Shown: piece after piece, positions 1-7,853 of the stretch | Numbering within the stretch: position 1 is the stretch's first letter | Layout: every line of letters starts with the position of its first letter | From: Chloroflexales bacterium | GTDB lineage: Bacteria; Chloroflexota; Chloroflexia; Chloroflexales; Chloroflexaceae | Reading direction: 5' to 3' | NCBI GenBank assembly: GCA_013336035.1 | Contig: JAAXUL010000181.1 | Location: forward strand, 1 to 11,021 | DNA: 11,021 nt | Translations under genes and position numbers: made by a program | Notes under the pieces: model-generated | Databases searched by the model: none | Seen by the model: the letters and a program-made list of their open reading frames with translations, nothing else | What the model was told of the DNA's origin: nothing

Positions 1-174
1 CGGCTCGAGGCGCCGGCCCCGCCCGGGGCGCCGTTCCTGCTCTCGGGCTACTTTGCCGAGCAGGAGGCCGCGTCGCTGGCGGCGGCCCTTGGCCCCGACG
101 CGGCGCCAGAGGCGGCCGGCGCGCCCTTCCCCGACGGGCGCGGGCCGACGTTCTACGTGTACCGGGCGCGCTAA
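1..174 (+). CDS. C-terminal end of an unidentified protein (5' part outside window)
   Basis: Frame 1 is open from the left edge to a TAA at 172-174 and gives 57 residues, rich in Ala, Pro and Gly and ending in PTFYVYRAR. It contains no start that would make a sensible complete gene, so it is the tail of a gene beginning to the left. Base use matches the rest of the window (G or C at nearly every third position). I cannot assign a function. The ending, a short beta-like FYVYR followed directly by the stop, reminds me of the soluble C-terminus of membrane glycosyltransferases, and the segment FLLSGYFAEQEA could also belong to a Rossmann-type methyltransferase; both are guesses. It converges on the cyclase gene, with 25 bases between the two stop codons and no strong terminator hairpin in that gap. 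Confidence 0.7.
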   Translation, partial: RLEAPAPPGAPFLLSGYFAEQEAASLAAALGPDAAPEAAGAPFPDGRGPTFYVYRAR

Positions 175-199
175 AGCTGCGGCTCAGCCACCCCAGGAG

Positions 200-3100
200 T
201 TAGCCCGTTGCGGCCGCCCACGCCTCGAGCAGGCGGCGGTGCAGCGGCACATTGTAGAGCATGCCCTCGCGGGTGGCTGGGTCCTCGATCGCGCTGGCTC
301 GCTCCATAAGCAGGGCGTGGGCCTGGCTGAGGGCCTGGCGAGCCGCGGGCGTGTGCTCGGGACCCACGGCGCTAAGCACATCGTAGCAGGTCAGATAGAC
401 CAGGACTGGAAACTCTATCCCGTCGGCGCCCTCGGCGTCGAGGAAAGCCAGGCAGGCCTGGGCGTGCTCGAAGGCTGCGGCTATGTTGCCGCGGGCCAGC
501 GCCACGCGAGCCAGGCCGGCCACCTCTTCGATCGCGGTGGGCGTCGCCAGATCCTTGTGGATAGCCAGGGCGGTGCGGTAGCCGGCCTCGGCGGCGGCCA
601 GGTCGCCGGTGCGCTCAGCCAGGTAGGCCAGATAGCTATGGGTGTAGGCTTCGCCGTCGCGGTCACCGGAGGCCTGGGCGTGGGCGTGAGCCTGCTGGTA
701 GTGGTCGTTCGCGGCGGCGGGATCTTGGTCGAGCAGCAGCCAGCCTAGGTTGAGCGAGGTGAAGATCGCGCCGCGTGTGTCCCCGATCCGCTGCTGGATG
801 TTCAGGGCCTCTTCAAAGCACTGGCGGGCCTGCGTATAGCCGCCGATGTCGCGCCAGGCCATCCCCAGGTCGTTGAGGCTCTCGGCCTCGCGGCGACGCT
901 CGCCGATAGCGCGGAATGCCTGGATGGAGCGGCCCAGGGCCTCAATGGCCGCCGAGTACCGCCCGCGAGCCAGGTCGCTGTAGCCCATCTGGCCGAGCAC
1001 CAGCGCCTCTGTGTTGCGATCTCCGATGCGGCGGGCTGCCGCGAAGGCCTGCTCCCAGTAGGCTCTGGCTTCATCCCAGTCGCCAAGCTTGAAGGCCATC
1101 TCGCCCAGATTGCTCAGGGTGAAACACTCGCTGGCATCTTGGATCGAGCGGCGCAGGGCCAGCACCTCCAGGAAGAGGTCGCGGGCGGTGCTGAAAGCGC
1201 CCAGGTAGCTGCTTAGGTTGCCCAGCTTGCTCAGGTTGTTGGCCTCGCCGCGCGTGTAGCCGATCTTCCGGTACACAGCCAGGGCCTCCTCGAAGCAGAC
1301 CCGGGCTTCGGTGAAGGCTCCCTGACACTCGTAGATCTCGCCACGCAGGGTCTGGCTGCGCGCAGTGCTGGCGGCATCATTCGCCGCGCGCGAGGCCATC
1401 TCGGCGGCGGCGATATGCTCGAGGGCCGCCGGGTAGTCGCTCATATCGCGGTAATAGGCGGCCCATGCGTTCTCGAGGCGGGCCTGCTCTACCGGGGTAT
1501 CGCTGAGGCCCACCAGCGCAGCGATCTGCTCTAGGTTCTGGTGCTGGGCGCCACGCTGGCCGGTGAGCTCGTAGATCTGGAGCTGGAGCCAGAGCAGATC
1601 CAGGCGCTCGGCGGGGGACGGGCTGAGCTGTAGACCACGCTGGATATAGCTCAGGGCCGCGGCGTTGGCGTACTCGGTGGCGAACTTGCGGGCGGCCAGG
1701 GTTGTGTAGCGCAGCTCGCGCCCCCTGTTGCCGGCATGGCGCCAGTGATGGGCGAGCTGGGGCAGCACGCTGCCCAGGGCCTCGCCGGGCCGGTTCTCAT
1801 ACCAGACTGCCACACGCTGGTGCAGGTCGCGTCGCTGGGTCGGCAGCAGGATGCCGTAGGTCATCTCGCGCAGCACGGTCTGCTTGAAGCGGTGGGTGGT
1901 CCAGACGCCGTTATCGCTGACAATAAGGGCGCGCTCGGTGAGGGCCGCCAGGTGGGTGGTTAGAACCTCGGCGCTGATCGGCTCGGGGTAGATCTCGCGC
2001 AGGGCCTCCTGGCTGAAAGAGGTGCCGATGACGGAGGCGACCTTGAGCGTGAACTGCTCGCTGGCGGGCAGGTGGTCGATGCGGCTCAGGACGAGGCTCT
2101 GCAGGGTGGCCGGGAGCTGGAGCTCATCGGCGGCGCGGCGCAGTACGCCCACGTCGCCCTCGATGCTGACCGCGCCCTTCTCGCGCAGGCTCAGGGCCAG
2201 CTCCTCGGTGACCAGCGGGTTGCCGGCGGCGCGCTCGGCGATGAGCTGGGCCAGATCGTCGGCCAGGCGGGCCACGCCCAGGCGGGCCGCGCCCAGGCGG
2301 GCGGTCTGGTCGAGAGTCAGGGGGCCGAGGCCGATCACCTCGGCGTTCGCGGCGGCGCGCAGGTCGGCGACCAGGCCAGGGGCCATCGGGGGCAGATCGA
2401 CGCGGTAGGCGCAGACCAGCAGCAACGGGGTGCCACTGAGCGAGCGCGCTACTGTGGCTGCCAGCTCCCACGAGAGGGCGTCGAGCCAGTGGGCATCCTC
2501 GAGGATGATCACCAGGGGCTGCTCGACAGTCCACAGCCTGAGCAGCTCGACCACCAGCGTGCGCAGGCTCTCCTGGCGGCGCACGGGCTCGAGGCCGCTG
2601 GTCAGGGCGGTCTCGGCCAGGCCCAGGCCGAGGATATCGTTGAGCAAAGGCGCGCGCTCGGCGAGCGCGGGGGCGATCTGGTTGAGGCGGGTGAGCACTT
2701 GCTCGTGCTGCGCTATGCCGGGGTCGCTCTGGTCGAGGCGGAAGTAGGTGGCGACGATCTCGCGCCAGGCGTTGTAGGGCCGCTCGCGCTCGACCGACTC
2801 AGCGGCGCCGATGATGCCGATCACGCCGCGCTCGCGCATGAGCCTGATCAGCTCCTGGATCATGCGGCTCTTGCCGATGCCCTCCTCGCCCTCGATAAAG
2901 AGCACGCGGCTCTGGCCGCCGGCGACCAGGCCGAGGGCCTCCTCGAGCCGGGCCAGCTCCTCCTCGCGGCCGATCAGGGGCTGGCCGGCCCCGTGGCGCA
3001 GCGAGCGGGCCTCGACGGCGCTGGTCAGGCCGAGGGGCCGGTAGACGCGCACTGGCGAGGCCTTCCCCTTAACTGTCAGGGGCGCCAGCACATCCCAGTG

Positions 3101-4312
3101 CAGCTCGGCGCGGGCGGCGTGGTAGGTGGGGAAGTCGCAGAGGATGCCGCTTTTGCCAGCCTTCTGCATCAGGCGCGCCGCCAGGTTCACCGCGTCGCCC
3201 ATCACCGTGTACTCGCGGCGGGTCCTGCTGCCCACGGGCCCGGCGAAGACCTGGTCGGTGGTGACGCCGATAGCCATACGCAGGCCCAGCAGGTCGGCGG
3301 CCTGCTGCAGGTCGAGGGCGCAGCGCACCGCGCGCAGGGCGTCGTCGGCGTGGGCCATGGGGGGCGCGCCGAAGAGGATGACCCCGATCACGCCCTTGTC
3401 ATCAACCTGGAATTTGTTGAGGCTGCCCTCGTAGCGGTAGGTCACCTCCTGGAGGGCGCGCATGCAGGTGTGGAAATACGTCACCGCCTGATCGTCGGTC
3501 TCCTCGAGGCCGCCCACGCCGATGAAGATCACGCTCATGCGGCGCAGCTCGGCGAGCCAGCGCTCCTCGACGTCGGTCAGGCGGGCCGTGATCGCGCGGG
3601 GGATGTGCAGCTGCAGCGCCTCGAGGGTGAGCTCGTCGGCGTGGCCCCAGTTGAGGTCGGCGGGGCTGGTCACGGGGCGTGGGGTGACGGGGCCGCTAAT
3701 CCGCGCTAGCATGGCCCGGGCCTCGGGGCTGAGCACAATCTCGCCGCGCTGGGCCCACTGCTCGCCCTCGCCCACCTGGACCAGGGGCGCGCCCGCGATG
3801 ATGTACTGCCAGCGGCTGAAGATGCCGCCGATCGACATGGCGAGCACCTCGCCCGCGCCGAGGGCGATCTTCATAGCCAGGCCGCGCTCGCCGACGCTGG
3901 TCGCCAGCTGGGCGAACTCGGCCATCGAGTCCTGCATCGCCTGGGCCGCCGTGTAGGCCAGCGAGACAGCGGCGGGCAGCTCGTCCTCGCTGCTGGGGAA
4001 CATAGCCATTAGGGCGTCGCCGCTGAATTGCACCACCTCGCCGCCGGCCGCCTCGAGAATGCCGATCATGCGGCTGAAGTAGCGGTTGAGCAGGGTCGTC
4101 AGCTCCTCGACGCCGCCGGCGCCATAGTTAGCCAGGGCCTCGGTGAGGGCGGTGAAGCCCGAGACGTCGGCCAGCAGCACCGCCGCGGGCACCCGCTCGT
4201 GGCGCGGCGCCTGCAGGGGCTGCGGGTCGCTATGGATGGCCCGTGCGACGGCTGGGGGCAGGTAGCTGACTAGGGAGCGGACGAGGGCCTGATTCGGCGA
4301 TTGCTGGGTCAT
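200..4312 (-). CDS. Soluble adenylyl cyclase-like protein: tandem class III cyclase domains, AAA ATPase, TPR array
   Basis: Predicted cytoplasmic class III nucleotide cyclase (ATP to cAMP) of 1370 residues; no signal peptide or membrane segment. Order: cyclase domain C1 (about 41-200), C2 (about 257-427), an NTPase module (about 445-720), a helical region, then TPRs (about 865-1290). C1 has both metal Asp residues, D49 in LLADVSGFT and D99 in FSGDALMAMF, but no transition-state Asn/Arg. C2 lacks the metal Asp (G265) but has the K300/K306 region, T369, N376 and R380 in YTVMGDAVNLAAR. The two domains thus form one composite site, as in mammalian sAC (ADCY10), and Thr369 indicates the class IIIb, adenine-specific type. 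Walker A is GEEGIGKS (475-482) and Walker B is LVIILEDAHWLD (600-611). At least seven TPR units recur every 39-40 residues from 991. The ATG at 4312 is chosen because C1 begins shortly after it and a TACAAT box lies 6 bases upstream; there is no Shine-Dalgarno. The cyclase call is firm; the product nucleotide and the stimulus are inferred. Confidence 0.93.
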   Translation of the reverse strand: MTQQSPNQALVRSLVSYLPPAVARAIHSDPQPLQAPRHERVPAAVLLADVSGFTALTEALANYGAGGVEELTTLLNRYFSRMIGILEAAGGEVVQFSGDALMAMFPSSEDELPAAVSLAYTAAQAMQDSMAEFAQLATSVGERGLAMKIALGAGEVLAMSIGGIFSRWQYIIAGAPLVQVGEGEQWAQRGEIVLSPEARAMLARISGPVTPRPVTSPADLNWGHADELTLEALQLHIPRAITARLTDVEERWLAELRRMSVIFIGVGGLEETDDQAVTYFHTCMRALQEVTYRYEGSLNKFQVDDKGVIGVILFGAPPMAHADDALRAVRCALDLQQAADLLGLRMAIGVTTDQVFAGPVGSRTRREYTVMGDAVNLAARLMQKAGKSGILCDFPTYHAARAELHWDVLAPLTVKGKASPVRVYRPLGLTSAVEARSLRHGAGQPLIGREEELARLEEALGLVAGGQSRVLFIEGEEGIGKSRMIQELIRLMRERGVIGIIGAAESVERERPYNAWREIVATYFRLDQSDPGIAQHEQVLTRLNQIAPALAERAPLLNDILGLGLAETALTSGLEPVRRQESLRTLVVELLRLWTVEQPLVIILEDAHWLDALSWELAATVARSLSGTPLLLVCAYRVDLPPMAPGLVADLRAAANAEVIGLGPLTLDQTARLGAARLGVARLADDLAQLIAERAAGNPLVTEELALSLREKGAVSIEGDVGVLRRAADELQLPATLQSLVLSRIDHLPASEQFTLKVASVIGTSFSQEALREIYPEPISAEVLTTHLAALTERALIVSDNGVWTTHRFKQTVLREMTYGILLPTQRRDLHQRVAVWYENRPGEALGSVLPQLAHHWRHAGNRGRELRYTTLAARKFATEYANAAALSYIQRGLQLSPSPAERLDLLWLQLQIYELTGQRGAQHQNLEQIAALVGLSDTPVEQARLENAWAAYYRDMSDYPAALEHIAAAEMASRAANDAASTARSQTLRGEIYECQGAFTEARVCFEEALAVYRKIGYTRGEANNLSKLGNLSSYLGAFSTARDLFLEVLALRRSIQDASECFTLSNLGEMAFKLGDWDEARAYWEQAFAAARRIGDRNTEALVLGQMGYSDLARGRYSAAIEALGRSIQAFRAIGERRREAESLNDLGMAWRDIGGYTQARQCFEEALNIQQRIGDTRGAIFTSLNLGWLLLDQDPAAANDHYQQAHAHAQASGDRDGEAYTHSYLAYLAERTGDLAAAEAGYRTALAIHKDLATPTAIEEVAGLARVALARGNIAAAFEHAQACLAFLDAEGADGIEFPVLVYLTCYDVLSAVGPEHTPAARQALSQAHALLMERASAIEDPATREGMLYNVPLHRRLLEAWAAATG

Positions 4313-4318
4313 GCCAGT

Positions 4319-4324
4319 ATTGTA
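4319..4324 (-). promoter_or_regulatory. Candidate -10 box for a leaderless cyclase transcript
   Basis: On the minus strand TACAAT ends 6 bases before the ATG at 4312, so transcription would be expected to start at or next to the A of the start codon. No Shine-Dalgarno-like purine run precedes this ATG, which fits leaderless translation. No convincing -35 hexamer is seen 16-18 bases upstream (the 17-base position reads GCCCCA). The match to the -10 consensus is 5 of 6. This is an inference from spacing and motif only. Confidence 0.45.
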
Positions 4325-4373
4325 ACCTGTCTGGGGTCATCTGGGGCCGGACTATGGCCGGCTGGCAGGCTGA

Positions 4374-4409
4374 GCGGGGCGCGGTTGGGTTTGCCACTCC
4401 GCGCCCCGC
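4374..4409 (-). terminator. Perfect 11-bp inverted repeat downstream of the protease gene, terminator-like
   Basis: GCGGGGCGCGG at 4374-4384 and its exact complement at 4399-4409 flank a 14-base loop. The repeat starts 35 bases past the stop codon of the C11 peptidase and ends about 50 bases before the cyclase promoter candidate, where an intrinsic or hairpin-assisted terminator would be expected. No T tract follows the stem on the minus strand, so it may instead be a 3'-end stabilising or Rho-assisted structure. A weaker 5-bp inverted repeat (4346-4350 with 4358-4362) lies next to it. Apart from these and the promoter candidate, I see nothing else in the 131-base gap. Confidence 0.55.
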
Positions 4410-4443
4410 CCAGGTGGACGCTCAAGCCACGGCCGACCGGCGG

Positions 4444-7400
4444 CTAGCGCACCGTCATCGGCAGATAGGTCAGGTTCAGGGGGGGCTCCTCCTCTAGCGG
4501 CAGCGTGCTCAATGTGGGGAAGACATCGGGCGTGCTCATGTTCTGCAGGGTGCTCCCTTCCGTCCCGGCGGCGAGGCCGCTAACTCGCACTCCGCGCGGG
4601 AGCCTGGGCAGGTCGGTGCGCGTCGCGTCGACCAGCTCGTCCCACAGGTTGCTGCGGAAGCTGGTCTGGCGGTAGTAGAGCAGGTAGTTGCGGGTCAGGC
4701 TGGGCTGGTTGCCCGCCTCCTCGCCAGTCGGGAAGTAGATCGATATGCCGCCGGGGTGGCTGAAGGTGTGCGTCCCGCCCGCCGTCAGGTCGGCCCGGCC
4801 CGAGCTGGCTACGCTTCTGATCACCAGCCCGCCGTCGGCGCCGATCGCGCGCATCTGGCTAAGCAGCTCGGTCGCGCGCGCGCGCAGCTCGGTGTTCGAG
4901 TTGGGTCTGTCGATTAGCTGCTGTGCCAGGTCGCGCAGGTCAACCAGGGCATCCTCGCCCTGGCTGCTGAAGCCCCATAGCTCTGGCGCCGAGGAGTCGT
5001 ACACCTGGACGTTCAGCAGCGTGTCGATGACGCCTTGCAGGCCGAGGTTGGCGGTGATGGCCTGGGCCAGGGCGTCGATGCGCGGGCGCAGCGCGCTGAT
5101 CGTGGCCAGGTCGTAGGCGGCCATGGCGATCGAGAGGTTGCGCTTGTAGAGGCTGTTGTAGCGTGTGAGAGCGGTGTTGTAGGCGTCCACGATGCCGGCG
5201 GCGACGGCGCGCGGGCTAGTCGGGTTGCTGGCGGCCAGCTCGAGGATCTGGCGGTCGATGTCGATCAGGGTCGCGATGTTGGGGCTGGCGACCATATAGT
5301 CGGCATACCCGCTAGCGACGGCCGCCGTCTCGAAGTTGCCCATGAGGCAGGCGTAGTAGACCAGCAGGTCGAGCTTGCGTGCGGGCTGGTCGAGCTGGGC
5401 CGCCTTAAAGGCCGTCTCGATCTCGTTCGGGCGCAGCGCATCGTCCGGGTTCTCGCTGCGGTCGCCCGCTACGCCGGTCACGGCGTTGCCGTGGCCCATA
5501 ATGATCAGGGCGGTGTGGTCGGCGGGGTAGCGCTCGAGCGAGGCGTTGATGAAGTCGCTCAGGGTGCTCGCGGCGCCGGTGTTCAGCTCGCCGAGCTGCT
5601 GGCAGGCCTCGCTCAGATTCATGACGTTGGCGCGGAAGAAGCAGCGCTGGGTGCCGCGGATGTCGCTCTCTAGGGGCTCCTCGTTAGAGTCGTAGAAGTC
5701 GAACTGGGCGACGATGTTCACCGAGGGGACGGCCTCGGCCAGCTGGTTCAGGTTGGTGAGGATGTCGACCATGCTGCGGGCGTTCCCGGCGGGGGTGGTC
5801 AGATTCTCGTCGTCGCCGGCCAGGTAAAACATGAGGGTCCAGGACGGCTGGTCGCTCGCCGCGGGCGGCGGGGTGGCCTCGGAGGCGGGCGGCGGCGGCG
5901 GCGTCGTGATCTGCTGCTTGAAGGTCACGAACTGGCTGTAGCGGCTCGCGCCGATGCCGTCGTAGGCCGGGGTGCTCGGGCTGTAGCCGTAGCTGGCCGC
6001 GCGCACATACCAGCCCAGGGTCTTGCCGAAGGCGAAGGGGAAGCCAGGCACGGCCTGGAGATCGGCCGCATTGACCGTGAGCGTGCCGGTAGAGGGGTCC
6101 GCCAGGTCGTCGGGGAGAATTGGCTGGCTACATGTCTCGGCGAGGGTGTCGGGGTCGTAGAAGCAGACAAAGTAGGCCTGATCGTTGATAGTTGGGTCGC
6201 TCGTGAATGTGCGCGTGCCCCAGCTGAAGGTGGTGTCGCCCGCCACCTCGGCGTAGTGCTGCGGCCCGAGCAGCTCGACGTCGGCCAGGTCGAAGTAGCC
6301 GCCCCAGCCCCAGTTATAGCCGTTGGCAGTGGTCGGGAAGCTTGTCACCAGCGGCCCGGCGTAGTAGGCCAGGCGATCACCAGTGGTCTCATCCTCGTAG
6401 CCGCTGTTCAGGTAGAGCACTTGATACGCGCCGCCCTGAGGCAGGCTGGGCAGACCCAGGAAGCGGTAGTAGCCAGTCTCACTGGGATAGGCCACGCGCA
6501 CCAGATCGGGGCTCGCGGTCGGGCTCGTGTAGTAGAGCAGGGCTATCGCGGCGGTGGTGATCGCCGTGTCCGTCTGGCCATCGATGGGCTGTTCGTTTAC
6601 CGAGACGGAGCCCTCGACGGCGTTGTTGGGGCGCGTGGCGGTGGGGCAGGCCGTTACCTGCGGGTTGTCGATGACCGGCTTCTCGTAGGGTATCAAGCCA
6701 TCGCCGTCCTGGTCGAACACCAGGGCCACACGCTGGCCTTTGAGCTGGTCGAAGCGCTCGAAGTTAGACTTGTTGATGAAGAGGCTGGTCCGATACCACT
6801 GGTTGTAGTTGATCGGGGGGTCATTCGGATCATAGTCCGAGTCGCCGGGGAGGCTCGAGTCAATGCGCTCGACCGAGATGCCCTGGAGGAACTGGTCGCC
6901 TGGCACCTCGTCGATCAGATTGCCGTTGGCGTCGAGCCGGTAGAGCTCGTAGTAGCCGAAGTCGGCGAAGTCGAAACCGACGCCTGTGCCGCTCGGGTAA
7001 TACTTATTGAACTCGATCAGGGCGCTCTCGCCGTCGCTGGGGAAGATGAAGTCCTGGCCGAACCAGTCCTCGTCGCGGCCGTTGCGCCCGTCTGGGTTGG
7101 CGGTCTCGTCGCCATCCTTCATCGAGAGCGCGTAGGGGTACGAGAAGTAGGTGTTTGTGTCGATGTAGACCGTCGGGGTGATAATCTTCCAGTTATAAAT
7201 GGTGTAGAGACCGCTCGGCGGATTGTCCTGGTAGGCGTAGATCGACGAGTTGCGGATCAGGGGCTCGCAGGCGCCACTCAGGCTGGTGAGGCCGGGCTTC
7301 GCCTGGCCGAAGTTAATCTTCGCCGCCTCGGCAAGGGTGAGCCCGCCCACACGCTGTGGGGACGGGTCAGGCGTTTGTTCGATCTCGATCACGGCAGGCG

Positions 7401-7713
7401 CGCCCGCCAGGTCGCCGGATCTGGCCGGGCCGCCCTGGGGTAGAGTTATCCGTGGCACGGCGGGCTGGCCGTCGCCCGCCGCGACGTCGGCGAGGGCCGG
7501 AGGCACCTCGCCGGGAGCTGTCCCGGCCACCACGCCGCCCTGCTGCGACGGTGTTGGCTGAGTGCTGTCCGCCGGCTGGACCAGCGTAAAGCCGCCGGCC
7601 TCCTGAGCGTGGGTGGGCTGGGGCTCAGATGTGGGCAGGTTGGTGAAAAGGAGTGCCAACAGGATCAGCAGCGTTACTCGTCCGGTTGCCATCGTCGAAC
7701 GCGTCTGTCGCAT
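4444..7713 (-). CDS. Secreted C11 (clostripain-family) cysteine peptidase
   Basis: Exported clan CD cysteine protease of 1089 residues. Residues 1-36 form a signal peptide: basic start, hydrophobic core about 13-23 and a likely cleavage after PTHA. A Pro-rich, low-complexity stretch (about 40-125) follows, then beta-rich modules (about 150-350 and 365-600), a TPPPPP linker (603-620) and the peptidase domain (about 624-1025). His is H741 in LIIMGHGNA and Cys is C789 in LLVYYACLMGNFETA, with family hallmarks NLSIAMAAYDL (859-869) and GGISIYFP (988-995). Y787 replaces the Asp usual in the GFDACLM motif, so P1 preference for Arg/Lys may be changed. DQDGDGLI at 334-341 resembles a Ca-binding loop. 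The chain ends in YLPMTVR. The ATG at 7711-7713 is preferred over an internal ATG at 7690-7692 because a G-rich ribosome-binding site lies 8 bases upstream. The catalytic family is sure; the substrate is unknown. Confidence 0.92.
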   Translation of the reverse strand: MRQTRSTMATGRVTLLILLALLFTNLPTSEPQPTHAQEAGGFTLVQPADSTQPTPSQQGGVVAGTAPGEVPPALADVAAGDGQPAVPRITLPQGGPARSGDLAGAPAVIEIEQTPDPSPQRVGGLTLAEAAKINFGQAKPGLTSLSGACEPLIRNSSIYAYQDNPPSGLYTIYNWKIITPTVYIDTNTYFSYPYALSMKDGDETANPDGRNGRDEDWFGQDFIFPSDGESALIEFNKYYPSGTGVGFDFADFGYYELYRLDANGNLIDEVPGDQFLQGISVERIDSSLPGDSDYDPNDPPINYNQWYRTSLFINKSNFERFDQLKGQRVALVFDQDGDGLIPYEKPVIDNPQVTACPTATRPNNAVEGSVSVNEQPIDGQTDTAITTAAIALLYYTSPTASPDLVRVAYPSETGYYRFLGLPSLPQGGAYQVLYLNSGYEDETTGDRLAYYAGPLVTSFPTTANGYNWGWGGYFDLADVELLGPQHYAEVAGDTTFSWGTRTFTSDPTINDQAYFVCFYDPDTLAETCSQPILPDDLADPSTGTLTVNAADLQAVPGFPFAFGKTLGWYVRAASYGYSPSTPAYDGIGASRYSQFVTFKQQITTPPPPPASEATPPPAASDQPSWTLMFYLAGDDENLTTPAGNARSMVDILTNLNQLAEAVPSVNIVAQFDFYDSNEEPLESDIRGTQRCFFRANVMNLSEACQQLGELNTGAASTLSDFINASLERYPADHTALIIMGHGNAVTGVAGDRSENPDDALRPNEIETAFKAAQLDQPARKLDLLVYYACLMGNFETAAVASGYADYMVASPNIATLIDIDRQILELAASNPTSPRAVAAGIVDAYNTALTRYNSLYKRNLSIAMAAYDLATISALRPRIDALAQAITANLGLQGVIDTLLNVQVYDSSAPELWGFSSQGEDALVDLRDLAQQLIDRPNSNTELRARATELLSQMRAIGADGGLVIRSVASSGRADLTAGGTHTFSHPGGISIYFPTGEEAGNQPSLTRNYLLYYRQTSFRSNLWDELVDATRTDLPRLPRGVRVSGLAAGTEGSTLQNMSTPDVFPTLSTLPLEEEPPLNLTYLPMTVR

Positions 7714-7721
7714 AGTGCTTA

Positions 7722-7730
7722 CCCCCCTCT
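7722..7730 (-). promoter_or_regulatory. Ribosome-binding site of the C11 peptidase gene
   Basis: The minus strand reads AGAGGGGGG here and is followed by TAAGCACT and the ATG. GAGG and the following G run can pair with the CCUCC end of 16S rRNA, and the 8-base spacing after the last G is normal. It supports 7713 as the start. Its first bases lie in the 3' arm of the hairpin described at 7727-7753. Confidence 0.6.
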
Positions 7731-7753
7731 GCGTAAACTGGCGCGCTGCAGAG
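7727..7753 (-). promoter_or_regulatory. Hairpin overlapping the ribosome-binding site in the protease leader
   Basis: On the minus strand CTCTGC (7753-7748) pairs exactly with GCAGAG (7732-7727) across a 15-base loop. The 3' arm shares GAG with the Shine-Dalgarno sequence, so folding could partly mask ribosome access. A 6-bp stem with a 15-base loop is modest, so a regulatory role is only a possibility. Confidence 0.35.
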
Positions 7754-7790
7754 ATTACCGAAAGCCAGGTGCCCTTAATGGGGTCGGGTG

Positions 7791-7808
7791 GCCCGCCCGA
7801 AGGTGGGC
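7791..7808 (-). other. UUCG-capped hairpin in the protease 5' leader
   Basis: The minus strand reads GCCCACC, TTCG, GGCGGGC: two 7-base arms around a C(UUCG)G tetraloop, with a single A-C mismatch in the stem. No T tract follows, so it does not look like a terminator. A second small perfect hairpin, AGGCG/CGCCT with a 3-base loop, lies upstream at 7823-7835. Together with the hairpin at the ribosome-binding site they give the leader of about 150 bases several stems. I do not recognise a named riboswitch class. Confidence 0.4.
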
Positions 7809-7853
7809 TATTACGCTGCTCAAGGCGGTGCGCCTACGTGGTGAAGTAGTAGC

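Noticed and set aside
175..199. Possible bidirectional terminator between the convergent stop codons
   Set aside because: Only a 4-bp GCTG/CAGC stem is found and there is no T tract on either strand, so it was not called.
53..748. 231-codon plus-strand frame overlapping the tail of the left-edge gene and the end of the cyclase gene
   Set aside because: It overlaps two real genes in other frames and its composition is biased. The frame ending at 174 has the more natural protein sequence.
2072..3709. 545-codon open frame on the plus strand opposite the cyclase gene
   Set aside because: It is antisense to well-supported cyclase and ATPase domains, its sequence is Gly/Ala/Asp/Leu-rich without domains, and long antisense frames are expected when third positions are nearly all G or C.
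6256..7443. 395-codon plus-strand open frame opposite the N-terminal half of the protease
   Set aside because: It is a shadow of the protease frame: Val/Ala/Gly/Arg-rich, with no recognisable motif and no separate promoter or ribosome-binding site.
4444..7713. Idea that the protease and the cyclase/ATPase/TPR protein form a defence or cell-death module, since clan CD proteases occur in some such systems
   Set aside because: The protease has a signal peptide and acts outside the cell, whereas the cyclase is cytoplasmic. The genes are separated by a terminator-like repeat, and no effector or nuclease gene lies between or beside them within the window.
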